Positions 52,765-61,609 of a stretch of 64,000 bases of DNA are shown piece by piece. The stretch spans positions 62,001-126,000 of the forward strand of contig DASVDE010000022.1 of the NCBI GenBank assembly GCA_036381235.1, given 5' to 3'. Origin of the DNA: DASVDE01 sp036381235 (GTDB lineage Bacteria; Actinomycetota; Thermoleophilia; Solirubrobacterales; 70-9). Position numbers and translations under genes: made by a program. A model generated the notes under the pieces. The model was not told the origin of the DNA and searched no databases. It saw only the letters and a program-made list of their open reading frames with translations. How positions within the stretch are numbered: the first letter of the stretch is position 1; every line of letters starts with the position of its first letter.

Positions 52765-53395
52765 CGCTCGATTTGACGCCGATTAGAAGCGCCATCTCCA
52801 ACCACTTCCAGTAGCAGTCCACGTCGTCGAAGCCGAGCTCGCGCAGCCATCCGAGCTGCGTCTCGACGTCGAGCAGGCGGTCGGACGGATCCTCGTTCTC
52901 GATTGGCTCGTCGATTGCCTCGAAGAAGGCCAGATGCAGACGAGGAGTCGCCGATGCCACGTGCTCGAAGTTCGCGAAGACACCGCCGGGCTCGAGCAGA
53001 TCGAACACCTCCGCGTAAAGCGAGCGCTTTCGCTCGTGCTCGAGGTGATGGATGGCAAACGACGAGACGACAGCGTCAAAGCGCCCCAGCGCGGGCAAGG
53101 GGTCAGCGAGGTCATGCCGGACCAACTCGATGCGCTCGTCATCGGCGAAGCGCTCGTGCGCCGTTGCGAGCATGACCTCCGAGAAGTCGATGCCGACACC
53201 GTGAACTTGGGGGCGATCGACCCGCAGGAGGGCAAGCAGGCGGCCATCGCCTGTGCCGAGGTCGAGGATCCGACGAGCATCGCGGGGCACATGCTCGAGC
53301 AGCACCGCTTCCCCCTCCAGGCGATGGGGGAACTCGTCCGCCCGGGCGAGGTAGCGGTGGACACGCTCAGCGATCGTCCACTCCTCTCCGGACAT
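52748..53395 (-). CDS. Class I SAM-dependent methyltransferase
   Basis: A 215-residue protein: RILDLGTGDGRLLALL is the SAM-binding glycine motif, GVGIDFSEVMLATAHERF has the strand-2 acid, and VRHDLADPLPALGRFDAVVS and LLEPGGVFANFEH complete the core. The C-terminal half is helical with many Glu/Asp and LGWLRELGFDDVDCYWKW. The substrate is unknown. ATG 53395 is chosen over a start seven codons upstream. Confidence 0.82.
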   Translation of the reverse strand: MSGEEWTIAERVHRYLARADEFPHRLEGEAVLLEHVPRDARRILDLGTGDGRLLALLRVDRPQVHGVGIDFSEVMLATAHERFADDERIELVRHDLADPLPALGRFDAVVSSFAIHHLEHERKRSLYAEVFDLLEPGGVFANFEHVASATPRLHLAFFEAIDEPIENEDPSDRLLDVETQLGWLRELGFDDVDCYWKWLEMALLIGVKSSARGGS

Positions 53396-53417
53396 GCCGC
53401 AACCCTGCGGACTCAAG

Positions 53418-54425
53418 CTATGAGCCCGGCGTCGGCGCTACTTCCGCGGGCTCGCCGCCGGGCATCCAGTGAGCCTCCGGCGAGGGCGGCGTGTCGCGCA
53501 GGTACCACTCGGCGTCGAGTGCGCCCATGCAGCCGGTGCCGGCGGCGGTGACCGCCTGGCGATAGGTGTGGTCGACCACATCGCCGACGGCGAAGACGCC
53601 GGCCAGGTCTGTCTTAGTCGAGCCGTCCTCGGTGAGGATGTAGCCGTTCTCGTCGGTGCGAACTTGGCCATCGACTATCTCCGATTTGGGGATGTGGCCG
53701 ATCGCGATGAAGGCGCCGTCGGTGGCGAAGTCCTCGACCTCGTCGGTCTCGACGTTGCGCAGGCGAACGTGGTCGAGCTTGCCATCCTCGCCGGCGACGA
53801 ACTCCTCGGCGACGAAGGGGGTCTTGAAGTCGATGTTGGGGCGCTCCTTTGCCCGTTCGAACATGATCTTCGAGGCACGGAACTCGTCGCGCCGGTTGAC
53901 CACGGTCAGCTCGCTGGCGTACTTGGAGATGAAGATCGAGTCCTCCATCGCCGAGTCGCCGCCGCCGATCACGATCACCTTCTGGTCTTTGAAGAAGGCG
54001 CCGTCGCAGACTCCGCAGGTGGAGACGCCGCGGCCCCCCAGCTCGATCTCCCCGGGCAGGCCGAGCCGGCGCGGCTCCGCCCCCATCGCCAGGATCACGG
54101 CCTTCGCCAGGTGCTCTTCCTCACCGAGGTAGACCTTCTGGATGCCGCCGTCCGACAACTCGACCCGGTCGACGTCGTCGGTCACGAACCGCGTGCCGAA
54201 GCGCTCTGCCTGGGCACGGAACTGAGTCATCATCTCCGGCCCCATGATCCCCTCGGGATACCCCGGGTAGTTCTCGACGTCGGTCGTGTTCTGAAGCTGA
54301 CCGCCCCACTGGAAGCCCTCGAAGACAAGCGGCTCCAGGTTGGCCCGCGCGGTGTAGAGAGCTGCCGTGTAGCCGGCCGGCCCGCCGCCGATGACGATCA
54401 CGTTTTCGACCTTCTTCTCAGCCAT
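53418..54425 (-). CDS. trxB: Thioredoxin-disulfide reductase
   Basis: A 335-residue flavoenzyme: FAD motif GGGPAGYTAALYTARANL, redox motif CGVCDGAFF, NADPH motif VIGGGDSAMEDSIFIS, then GVFAVGDVVDHTYRQAVTAA. The usual CATC pair is CGVC here, still CxxC. It reduces thioredoxin with NADPH. Its ATG overlaps the stop of the flippase-like gene by 8 bases. Confidence 0.94.
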   Translation of the reverse strand: MAEKKVENVIVIGGGPAGYTAALYTARANLEPLVFEGFQWGGQLQNTTDVENYPGYPEGIMGPEMMTQFRAQAERFGTRFVTDDVDRVELSDGGIQKVYLGEEEHLAKAVILAMGAEPRRLGLPGEIELGGRGVSTCGVCDGAFFKDQKVIVIGGGDSAMEDSIFISKYASELTVVNRRDEFRASKIMFERAKERPNIDFKTPFVAEEFVAGEDGKLDHVRLRNVETDEVEDFATDGAFIAIGHIPKSEIVDGQVRTDENGYILTEDGSTKTDLAGVFAVGDVVDHTYRQAVTAAGTGCMGALDAEWYLRDTPPSPEAHWMPGGEPAEVAPTPGS

Positions 54426-55548
54426 CTCTCGCCGCCTCGAAGTCTATTACTTTACTTTTGATAGTAACGGGCCGGTCAATTGGAAGGCCCTCCTCTTCCC
54501 AACGAGCAACCGTCTTGCGCAGCTGGAGGAAGGCGACCACCCCGAAGGGAATCGGCATCCAGAAGGCGACCAGCCGGTAGATCAGGATTGCCGGGAAGAC
54601 AGTGTCCTCGGGCAGCCCGAAAAGCACGAAGGCGCCGATCATCCCGGCATCGACCGCGCCAACCCCCGCCGGCGCCAGCGGGAAGAGGTTGGCGACCATG
54701 CCGAGAAAGAAGCCCTGGACGACGACCGCCAGCGGCACGTGCACGCCGAAGGCTTTGAACGAGGCCCAGAGGATGCCGATGTTGGCCGCCCAAAAGCCGG
54801 CGGCGCCGATCACCGCCAGCCCGCCCTGCGAGGGGTGGGCGAAGAGGCCCAGCGCGAAGCGGAATCCCTCGCCCACCGTCGCCGGGACTCTGGCGATGGC
54901 GTGCGCGATCGACTGGCCCCGCTCGCCGCGGGCGAAGGGGGCCACTCGGTGGCCGAGGTCGGGTGGGATCAAGGCAATCAGCAAGCCGATGGCAAGCAAC
55001 ACACCTGCCACCGCGGCCGGCACGATCGTCAGCTCGACCGCGTCCTCGCCCGGCAGCACGCCGGTGCGCAACAGCACGCCGAAGACGATCAGCGCCAGCG
55101 GGTAGAACGCGTAGTGCAGGGTGAGGAAGGCGACCATCCGCTTCGCGACCTCGCGGCGAACCATCCCGGCCTTGCGCAGGGCCCAGTATGTGAGTGCGAT
55201 GCCGCCGGCGCCGCCGGCCGAGAAGATCAGCGTCGCCGCGACACCCGCCATGTTGATCTCATAGGTCTCGACCCAGGTCAACCGCAGCGCATCGCCGCCG
55301 ACCACCGCCTTGAAGAGCGCGATGTAGGTGGCGAAGGCGACGACGTTGAAGCCGATCGCGACCGTGATCCAGACGGGGTCGGCGTCGCCCAGCTTGCTGA
55401 GCGCGTCGCCGAGACCGACCAGCTTCGGGAAGAGGAAGTAGATCCCGCCCAGCAGAAACAGGACGACGATCGCCGTCTGGATGGCTCGTCGCGGCGTAAA
55501 GAGGGGCAGCTCGGCGACGTTGCCGTTCTCCGAGTCCTGCGGAGACAC
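54418..55548 (-). CDS. Lysylphosphatidylglycerol synthase-type membrane (UPF0104) protein
   Basis: A 376-residue integral membrane protein with about eight spans. It starts IQTAIVVLFLLGGIYFLFP and carries EINMAGVAATLIFSAGGAGG and LFPLAPAGVGAVDAGMIGAF, the conserved glycine-rich blocks of the LPG-synthase transmembrane family. Members move or flip lipids. GTG 55548 is chosen; the PAP2 gene stop is 10 bases upstream. The two may be co-transcribed and act together on lipid intermediates. Confidence 0.85.
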   Translation of the reverse strand: MSPQDSENGNVAELPLFTPRRAIQTAIVVLFLLGGIYFLFPKLVGLGDALSKLGDADPVWITVAIGFNVVAFATYIALFKAVVGGDALRLTWVETYEINMAGVAATLIFSAGGAGGIALTYWALRKAGMVRREVAKRMVAFLTLHYAFYPLALIVFGVLLRTGVLPGEDAVELTIVPAAVAGVLLAIGLLIALIPPDLGHRVAPFARGERGQSIAHAIARVPATVGEGFRFALGLFAHPSQGGLAVIGAAGFWAANIGILWASFKAFGVHVPLAVVVQGFFLGMVANLFPLAPAGVGAVDAGMIGAFVLFGLPEDTVFPAILIYRLVAFWMPIPFGVVAFLQLRKTVARWEEEGLPIDRPVTIKSKVIDFEAARDG

Positions 55549-55558
55549 GCCCCAGACG

Positions 55559-56503
55559 CTACCCGCTCGCGAGGCGCTCCAAGCGCCGCAGCCCCCGATT
55601 GACGCCCAGCACGAGTGGCTCGGCAAGTGGCTCTCCCCGGCGCACGACGGCCACCAGAGCCGCCCCTGCCACCAGATCGGTGACGTAGTGCTCCCCCAGG
55701 TAGACCAGGGAGAAGCCAAGCGTCAGCGCGTATCCCCAGCCGACAGCGCCCTCCACCTTGCCCGCCTCGGCCAGTGCGATTGCCGCCATCACCGCAGTGG
55801 CGAAGTGCAGCGAGGGCATCGCCGCCCAGGGGTTGCCGCCCAGGGTGTCGTACATCCGGGGCCAGGCCGACCCCCAGGTGTCCTCCCCCACCTCGACCAT
55901 GATCCGCCGCACCTCCTCACCTGTGAGCCCCTCCTGCGAGGACCACCACGGGGGGGCGGTCGGCGCCAGGAAGTAGATGGCGCAGCCAAGATCGAAGACG
56001 GCCGCAAGCTGGCGGGCGGCGCGCGGGAATCGCTCGTTGCGGCGGACGAGGATGAAGAGGAGAGCGAGGTAGGGCTCCAGGAACCAGAGCCAGTGGACCC
56101 AGGTGAGGAAGCGATCGATCGCCCGCACGCGAGGGAGGCGGACGAGGGCACGCTGAAGGCGGACGCCGGGCAGGCGCCCTGCGCCGAGCGCCCGATCGAT
56201 CGTGATCGGATAGCGGGCGCGAAGACGCGCTCGCAGCCTTTCGGGATCGTCGTAGGGAAGCTCGTGGACCATCGTGAAAGCCCACATCTGCATCGCGAAC
56301 AGGGCAACGTCGCGCTTCTTCGAGCGCGGTCGCAGAACGGCGAGCGCAAGCGGCCCCCCGGCGCAGGCGGCAATCGTCACCGGGGCGGGGATCCGATAGC
56401 GGCGGCGCACCAGAGGCACTGCCACCGCGGCAGCAACCGTGGCCGCCGCCCCAGCCCGCACTGCAACGCGCAACGCCGGGGATGGCCGGGTTCGCCTCCT
56501 CAT
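55559..56503 (-). CDS. PAP2 superfamily phosphatase (inositolphosphorylceramide-synthase-like)
   Basis: A 314-residue membrane protein: WLWFLEPYLALLFILV, FLAPTAPPWWSSQEGL, the active-site block MPSLHFATAVMAAIAL and YLGEHYVTDLVAGAALV. These are the PAP2 C2 and C3 motifs with His and Asp, in the variant seen in phosphoinositol transferases and Aur1-like enzymes. It would dephosphorylate or transfer lipid phosphates. It lies upstream of the flippase-like gene on the same strand. Confidence 0.86.
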   Translation of the reverse strand: MRRRTRPSPALRVAVRAGAAATVAAAVAVPLVRRRYRIPAPVTIAACAGGPLALAVLRPRSKKRDVALFAMQMWAFTMVHELPYDDPERLRARLRARYPITIDRALGAGRLPGVRLQRALVRLPRVRAIDRFLTWVHWLWFLEPYLALLFILVRRNERFPRAARQLAAVFDLGCAIYFLAPTAPPWWSSQEGLTGEEVRRIMVEVGEDTWGSAWPRMYDTLGGNPWAAMPSLHFATAVMAAIALAEAGKVEGAVGWGYALTLGFSLVYLGEHYVTDLVAGAALVAVVRRGEPLAEPLVLGVNRGLRRLERLASG

Positions 56504-56580
56504 GAGGTCGGCGAGTATAGGCCGCGAAGGGCGCAGCCCCGCGGCGGCGCGCCGCCCGGCGTGATTAGAATGGCCGCGCT

Positions 56581-57279
56581 TTGAGTCCCAGCTCCCCTGG
56601 CACCGACCAGATCGACACCCTGCTTTGGATCGGCTTCGTCGCCGCGACCATCATCGTGGTCACGATCGTCGGCGGGCTGCTCTACGCGGCGCGGCGCTAC
56701 CGCTCCGAGCGCGGCGCCGAGCCCCGCCAGGTCAGCGGCTCGCGCGGCCTGCAGGCCAGGGTCGGCGCACTGCTCGGCGTCTTTGCGGCCGCGCTGTTCG
56801 TCATCGGGATCGTCTTCACAGAGAAGGCCCGAGAGGTCCCCGCCTCCGGCCCCGCCGGCCTGGCGGCCGCGCAGGCCGAGCCGCTGAGGATCACCGCCAC
56901 CGGCCAGCAGTGGCTTTGGCGCTATGACTATCCGAACCAGGCCTTCTCCTATTACAAGCTGGTCGTGCCGGTCGACACCACGGTCGCCCTCGATCTGGTC
57001 TCGACCGACGTGGTCCACACCTGGGACGTGCCCGACTTGGCCGGCAAGCGCGACGCGGTGCCCGGCAAGCACAACGAGGTCGTCTTCCGCGCCGACGAGG
57101 AGGGTGTCTACGAGGGAGGGGCGGCAACGCTTTCCGGGCAGGCCTACGCCGCGATGCGGACCGAGGTGCAGGTCGTCTCTCCCGAGCGCTATGAGGCCTT
57201 CACAGAGAACTTGAAAACCGACATCCAGGCTGCCCAAGACAGGGTGGTCGGGCTGATCGAGAGCGGAGAGACACCATGA
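56581..57279 (+). CDS. Cytochrome oxidase subunit II-like protein lacking the CuA ligands
   Basis: A 232-residue membrane protein with TTG start. Two N-terminal spans (LLWIGFVAATIIVVTIVGGL; LLGVFAAALFVIGIVF) and a cupredoxin domain with GQQWLWRYDYPN, VVHTWDVPDLAGKRDAVPG and YEAF near the end. In subunit II the CuA loop reads C-x3-C-x3-H-x2-M after Tyr-x-Gly. Here the same place reads YEGGAATLSGQAYAAM: both Cys and the His are replaced (Ala, Ser, Tyr), while the first His and the Met remain. It cannot hold a normal CuA centre. It overlaps the subunit I-like gene by 4 bases. Confidence 0.85.
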   Translation: MSPSSPGTDQIDTLLWIGFVAATIIVVTIVGGLLYAARRYRSERGAEPRQVSGSRGLQARVGALLGVFAAALFVIGIVFTEKAREVPASGPAGLAAAQAEPLRITATGQQWLWRYDYPNQAFSYYKLVVPVDTTVALDLVSTDVVHTWDVPDLAGKRDAVPGKHNEVVFRADEEGVYEGGAATLSGQAYAAMRTEVQVVSPERYEAFTENLKTDIQAAQDRVVGLIESGETP

Positions 57280-58961
57280 GCGCGCCCTCCAAGCGACCGG
57301 AGATCGTCGTCGACGGCTTTCCCAGCCGCCGCCCCCGCTGGATCGAGATCGCCACCAGCGCGAATCACAAGGAGGTGGGCAGCCTGCTGATCGTCGGCGC
57401 GCTCGGCTTCCTCTTCATCGCCCTGGTCGAGCTGCTGCTGATGCGCCTGCAGCTGGCTGTCCCCGAGAACACCTTCCTCTCCCCGGTCGCTTTCAACCGG
57501 ATGCTCTCCCTCTATGGAGCAACCGCGATCTTCCTCTTCGCGATACCCCTGGCGCTGGGGCTCTTCCTCTATGTGGCACCGCTTCAGATCGGCGCCCGCG
57601 GCACCGCCCTGCCGCGCCTCAGCCAGATCGGCGCCTGGCTCTTCATCGCCGGCGCGACCGTCCTTTACTCGGGCTTCCTCTTCACTCCCTCCGAGGCCGG
57701 CGTCAACCCGCTGGCGCCGCTGTCCGAGCTGACCTTCCTCGCCAACAACGGGGTCGACGCCTGGGCGACGATGGCCGGGCTGACCACGCTTGGCTTCGTC
57801 CTGATCGCGATCGACCTGACGACGACGCTGCGCAACATGCGCGCTCCAGGAATGGCCTGGCGCCGAGTCCCGGTCTTCTCATGGGCGGCGGCGATCTGCT
57901 CCTGGCAGCTGCTGTTCATCGGCCCGGTGATGCTGGCCGCGATCACGATGCTGCTAATCGACCGAAACTTCGACGGGATCTTCTTCGCCGACGGCTCGGG
58001 CGGGGCACCGCTGCTCTGGCAGCACCTCAGCTGGATCTTCTACACGGGCTCCTACATGCTGATCCTGATCACCGCTTTCGGCGCGATCGCGGAGATCGTC
58101 CCGACCTTCTCTCGTAAGCCGCTGTTCAGTCGCAATGCCGTGATCGGCTCGCTGGTCGCGATCGCGCTGATCGGAACTCTCGCCTGGATGCAGAACATGC
58201 TGACCGCGCCGATCGGGATCGGCTGGATGTACTTCGCGATGCTGATGTCGCTGGCACTGATCGTCCCGGTCGGGCTGATCGCCTTCAACCTGATCGCGAC
58301 GATGATTGGCGGCACTCTGCACATGCGGGCGCCGCTGCTCTTCGCGCTGGGCGCGCTCATCTTCGTGACGATCGGCCTGGGCGCCGAGATCGAGCACTCG
58401 CTGGTCGCCGGCGCCTGGCAGCTGAAGAACACGACCGGCGCCACCGGCGCCACCCACTTCGCCCTCGTCGGCGGCGCCGTCTTCGGCGGCTTCGCCGCGC
58501 TGCACTACTGGTTCCCGAAGATGACCGGCCGCACCATGGGAGAGAGCCTTGCCCGCCTCTCCTTTTGGACCATGGCCCTCGGCGTGCTCATCGCCTTCGT
58601 CCCCCTCTTCCTCGCCGGCGCTGAGGAAGGCGAGGTGATCGACGCCTATAAGTTCTTCGACGGCACCAACGTCAGCGCCTACAACCTGATCGCCTCGATC
58701 GGCGCCCTGGTGCTGGCCACGGGGGTCGTGCTTACGCTTGTCAACGCGATCCTCAGCCGCAACGCCGGCCCCGAAGCGGGGCACGACCAGTGGGGCGCCG
58801 ACTCGCTCGAGTGGTTCACGCTGTCGCCCCCCGAGCCGCACAATTTCGACGTCCTGCCCGACGTGCGCAGCGAGCGGCCGATGCGCGACATCCGCGAGGC
58901 GATCGCCCACCGCAGCAGTCGCGACCGCCAGCCGGCGCGCGAGTCCCAGCCAGTAGCCTGA
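57276..58961 (+). CDS. Cytochrome oxidase subunit I-like protein lacking most metal ligands
   Basis: A 561-residue, 12-span protein clearly homologous to CtaD: NHKEVGSLLI, PLQIGARGTALPRL, AEIVPTFSRKPLF, ALHYWFPKMTGRTMG. Aligned by eye with aa3 subunit I, the low-spin heme His of the LHG block is Tyr (SLYGATAIF), GHPEVY is YTGSYM (CuB His and cross-link Tyr lost), the HH pair is QN (WMQNMLT), and of HFH only the second His remains (THFALVGG). The spans and loops stay strongly conserved, so it is not random decay. It could bind a partner or a different cofactor; oxygen reduction looks impossible. ctaB follows in 5 bases. Confidence 0.85.
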   Translation: MSAPSKRPEIVVDGFPSRRPRWIEIATSANHKEVGSLLIVGALGFLFIALVELLLMRLQLAVPENTFLSPVAFNRMLSLYGATAIFLFAIPLALGLFLYVAPLQIGARGTALPRLSQIGAWLFIAGATVLYSGFLFTPSEAGVNPLAPLSELTFLANNGVDAWATMAGLTTLGFVLIAIDLTTTLRNMRAPGMAWRRVPVFSWAAAICSWQLLFIGPVMLAAITMLLIDRNFDGIFFADGSGGAPLLWQHLSWIFYTGSYMLILITAFGAIAEIVPTFSRKPLFSRNAVIGSLVAIALIGTLAWMQNMLTAPIGIGWMYFAMLMSLALIVPVGLIAFNLIATMIGGTLHMRAPLLFALGALIFVTIGLGAEIEHSLVAGAWQLKNTTGATGATHFALVGGAVFGGFAALHYWFPKMTGRTMGESLARLSFWTMALGVLIAFVPLFLAGAEEGEVIDAYKFFDGTNVSAYNLIASIGALVLATGVVLTLVNAILSRNAGPEAGHDQWGADSLEWFTLSPPEPHNFDVLPDVRSERPMRDIREAIAHRSSRDRQPARESQPVA

Positions 58962-58966
58962 GAACG

Positions 58967-59860
58967 ATGGAAGCGACGGCAGCGGCGGTCTCCCGACGGC
59001 CAGCGGCGCTAACGGCTCTGCGCGACTACGTCACGCTGACCAAGCCGAAGGTCCAGTCGCTGCTGCTCTTCACGACGGTCACCACGATGTATGTAGCCGG
59101 CGACCCCTCGATCGGCCTCGTCTTCCTCACCTGCCTCGGCGGCGCTCTTTCGGCGGGCGGGGCCGGGGCGATCAACCACGCGGTCGACCGCGACATCGAC
59201 CGCACGATGGCGAGGACCGCCGACCGCCCGGTGGCGAGCGGGCGGATCTCTCCGGCGGCGGCAATCGGTTTCGGCGTGCTGCTGGGCTGCGCCTCCTTTG
59301 CGCTTCTCTCGCTCACCGTCAACCCATTGGCCGCGGCGCTTTCGCTGTCGGGCCTGCTCGGCTACGTCTGCGTTTACACCCTTTGGCTGAAGCGCTCCAC
59401 GCCGCAGAACATCGTGATCGGCGGCGCTGCCGGGGCGGTGCCCCCGCTTGTCGCCTGGGCGGCGGTCACCGACGGGCTGAGCGGAACCGCCCTCTACCTC
59501 TTCGCGATCGTCTTCTTCTGGACGCCGCCTCACTTCTGGGCCCTTTCGCTGCTGATGAAGGACGAGTACGCCAAGGCGGGCGTGCCGATGCTGCCGGTGG
59601 TGCGCGGAGAGGCTGAGACCCGTCGCCAGATCCTCCTCTACACGGTGCTGTTGTACGCGGTGACACAGCTGCCCTTCTGTGCCGGCGGCATGGGAATCGC
59701 CTACCTCGTCCCCTCGATGGCTCTCGGCGCCGTCTTCATCTACTGCGCCGTGAAGCTGTTGCGCACCGCTGACCGCCGCTGGGCCCTGCGTACCTACCTC
59801 TTCTCCCTCTCCTACCTGGCGCTCCTCTTCTTGGCGATGGCCGTCGACGCCCACGTCTGA
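58967..59860 (+). CDS. ctaB: Protoheme IX farnesyltransferase (heme O synthase)
   Basis: A 297-residue UbiA-family membrane enzyme: GAINHAVDRDIDRTM carries the first Asp-rich motif, RTADRPVASGRIS, LWLKRSTPQNIVIGGAAGAV, WTPPHFWALSL and DEYAKAGVPMLPVV the second motif. It adds a farnesyl group to heme B to give heme O. All family motifs are intact, unlike the oxidase subunits just upstream. Confidence 0.94.
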   Translation: MEATAAAVSRRPAALTALRDYVTLTKPKVQSLLLFTTVTTMYVAGDPSIGLVFLTCLGGALSAGGAGAINHAVDRDIDRTMARTADRPVASGRISPAAAIGFGVLLGCASFALLSLTVNPLAAALSLSGLLGYVCVYTLWLKRSTPQNIVIGGAAGAVPPLVAWAAVTDGLSGTALYLFAIVFFWTPPHFWALSLLMKDEYAKAGVPMLPVVRGEAETRRQILLYTVLLYAVTQLPFCAGGMGIAYLVPSMALGAVFIYCAVKLLRTADRRWALRTYLFSLSYLALLFLAMAVDAHV

Positions 59861-59884
59861 CGACCCCTGATAGAACTCCGAACC

Positions 59885-59998
59885 GTGGATCGCGAGACGG
59901 CAAAGCGCAACATGAGCTCCGGCCTGCTGGCCGGCGGCATCGCCGCCGCCGTCTTCGCCCTCAGCTTCGTCGCCGCGATGCTCTACATAGCGTCATGA
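59885..59998 (+). CDS. 37-residue membrane protein, probable small oxidase subunit
   Basis: GTG 59885 starts DRETAKRNMSSGLLAGGIAA then AVFALSFVAAMLYIAS: one membrane span with a polar N-terminus. Its stop overlaps the ATG of the next gene by 4 bases. It is placed like the tiny accessory subunits of actinobacterial cytochrome oxidases. Confidence 0.65.
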   Translation: MDRETAKRNMSSGLLAGGIAAAVFALSFVAAMLYIAS

Positions 59999-60285
59999 GC
60001 GAGCACCGCGAAATCTCCGAGCCCGGCGAGCTGGTCTATACCCCCCGCCCATCCTGGGCACCCGCCTTCCTCGCCGCAGGCATCGCCGTGATGATCTGCG
60101 GTATCTACGCTCAGGGCTTCATGGTTCGCGGCTGGATCTACTCGATCATCGGAGCGATCGTCTTCCTCTTCGCCTTCCGCAGCCTCGTCAAGGGCGCCGT
60201 CCACGACTACTTCCGCCTGCCGCGCAAGCAGAGAGCGCGCGGTGCGGTTCTGCCGGTCGAAACGATCTCGACCCCGCAGGACTAG
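59995..60285 (+). CDS. Two-span protein, probable cytochrome oxidase subunit IV-like
   Basis: A 96-residue protein: polar N-terminus, then WAPAFLAAGIAVMICGIYA and GWIYSIIGAIVFLFAFRSLV, and a basic end. The size and two-span hairpin fit the small subunit IV of actinobacterial aa3 oxidases. It is coupled to the 37-residue gene upstream. Not proven by motif. Confidence 0.65.
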   Translation: MSEHREISEPGELVYTPRPSWAPAFLAAGIAVMICGIYAQGFMVRGWIYSIIGAIVFLFAFRSLVKGAVHDYFRLPRKQRARGAVLPVETISTPQD

Positions 60286-60287
60286 CT

Positions 60288-60689
60288 TTAGTCCGGGCTC
60301 ATCCCCGACGTAGCGCCATCGGACGTCCATACCCGCACGATGTCGCGGATCGAGAGCACACCGACCACCTGCGCGTCCTCGAGCACGACCAGGTGACGAA
60401 CACCGCGCTTCGACATCTCGACCGCCGCCCGCTCCAAGCTCCAGTCCGGACCGGCAACGATCACGTTGTCGCTCATGTGATCGCGGACGAGAGCGACATC
60501 TGGGTCCTCCCCACCCCCGATCGAGAGCAGGATGTCTCGCTCGGTGACGATGCCGGGAACCGGCGACTCCTCGTCGCTGACTAGCGCCGCCCCAGTGCCC
60601 TTCTCGACCATCATCCGGGCCGCCTCGCGCAGCGTGTGCGACGGCCCAACCGAGAGGACCACCTCCGACATCCCATCGCGTACCTGCAT
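60288..60689 (-). CDS. Tandem CBS-domain protein
   Basis: A 133-residue protein made of two CBS motifs: LREAARMMVEKGTGAALVSD then GIVTERDILL; and LERAAVEMSKRGVRHLVVLE then GVLSIRDIVR. Such proteins bind adenine nucleotides and sense energy state. GGGAGG precedes ATG 60689. It converges with the small oxidase subunit gene, with stops 2 bases apart. Confidence 0.88.
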   Translation of the reverse strand: MQVRDGMSEVVLSVGPSHTLREAARMMVEKGTGAALVSDEESPVPGIVTERDILLSIGGGEDPDVALVRDHMSDNVIVAGPDWSLERAAVEMSKRGVRHLVVLEDAQVVGVLSIRDIVRVWTSDGATSGMSPD

Positions 60690-60819
60690 CTGCCTCCCTC
60701 TCTTTCGAGTGTTTCGGGGATAGTGCCGATTGCCTCAAGACTACCCCACCTCCCACGCCTGGCAAGCCGCTTCGACAGGGGCCTGGACATATAGAATCCG
60801 CCGCGCTTCGCGCCTCCCA

Positions 60820-61527
60820 ATGTTCAAGCCCTCGAACCCAACTCGTCCCCTGCTCATCCTCGCTGCCATAGCGGGGCTGGCCCTCGCCGCCACAGGCTGC
60901 GGCACGAGCACCGACAATGTCGAGCGGGGCCGCGTTCTCTTCGTCCAGCGCTGCGGCGCCTGCCATGCGCTGGCACAGGCCGGCACCACGGCACAGATCG
61001 GACCCAACCTCGACGACGCCTTCGCCGCGGCGCGGGCCGCGGGTCAGGACGGCGACACCGTCGCCGGAGTGGTCAAGGCGCAGGTCGAGTTCCCCCGCCC
61101 CAGCACCGCGAACCCGGCTGTCTCGATGCCGGCGGACCTTGCCACCGGCCAGGACCTCGAGGACATCGCCGCCTATATGGCGCGCTATGCCGGCGTCCCC
61201 GGCGCGGCACCGCCCAAGGCGCCCGGTGGGCCAGGCGCCCAGGTGTTCGCCAACAACGGCTGCGGCGGCTGTCACACGCTTGCCGCAGCGAACTCCGGTG
61301 GAGTCACCGGCCCGAACCTCGATGAGGCCCTTGCCGGCATGAGCCCGGCGATGATCCACGAGTCGATCGTCGATCCCAACAAGTCGATCGCCAAGGGCTA
61401 CCCGGCAAACGTGATGCCGTCGAACTACGCCGACATCATCACCGCCGAGGAACTCAACCAGCTCGTCCAGTTCCTCTCGGAATCGACCGGCGGCGGCAAG
61501 AGCAAATCGAAGTCCAAGGGCGGTTGA
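60820..61527 (+). CDS. Diheme cytochrome c lipoprotein
   Basis: A 235-residue exported protein. Signal LLILAAIAGLALAATGC ends in a lipobox Cys near residue 27. Domain 1 has CGACH with axial Met in VSMPADL; domain 2 has CGGCH with Met in NVMPSNY. A Lys/Ser-rich tail follows (GGGKSKSKSKGG). It would hold two c-type hemes on the outer face and pass electrons to an oxidase. ATG 60820 begins the signal directly. Confidence 0.9.
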   Translation: MFKPSNPTRPLLILAAIAGLALAATGCGTSTDNVERGRVLFVQRCGACHALAQAGTTAQIGPNLDDAFAAARAAGQDGDTVAGVVKAQVEFPRPSTANPAVSMPADLATGQDLEDIAAYMARYAGVPGAAPPKAPGGPGAQVFANNGCGGCHTLAAANSGGVTGPNLDEALAGMSPAMIHESIVDPNKSIAKGYPANVMPSNYADIITAEELNQLVQFLSESTGGGKSKSKSKGG

Positions 61528-61609
61528 GCCCCCGCTTCCGTTCGCAGGTATGCCCGCATAGCGGGAAGAAGTGCGAACGGAGCTCGTCCCTTGGCATCAT
61601 GCCGGGTCG

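Noticed and set aside
56581..58961. A normal aa3 cytochrome c oxidase operon
   Set aside because: Gene order looks standard, but CuA, CuB and heme ligands are missing on direct reading of the codons, so an ordinary label would mislead.
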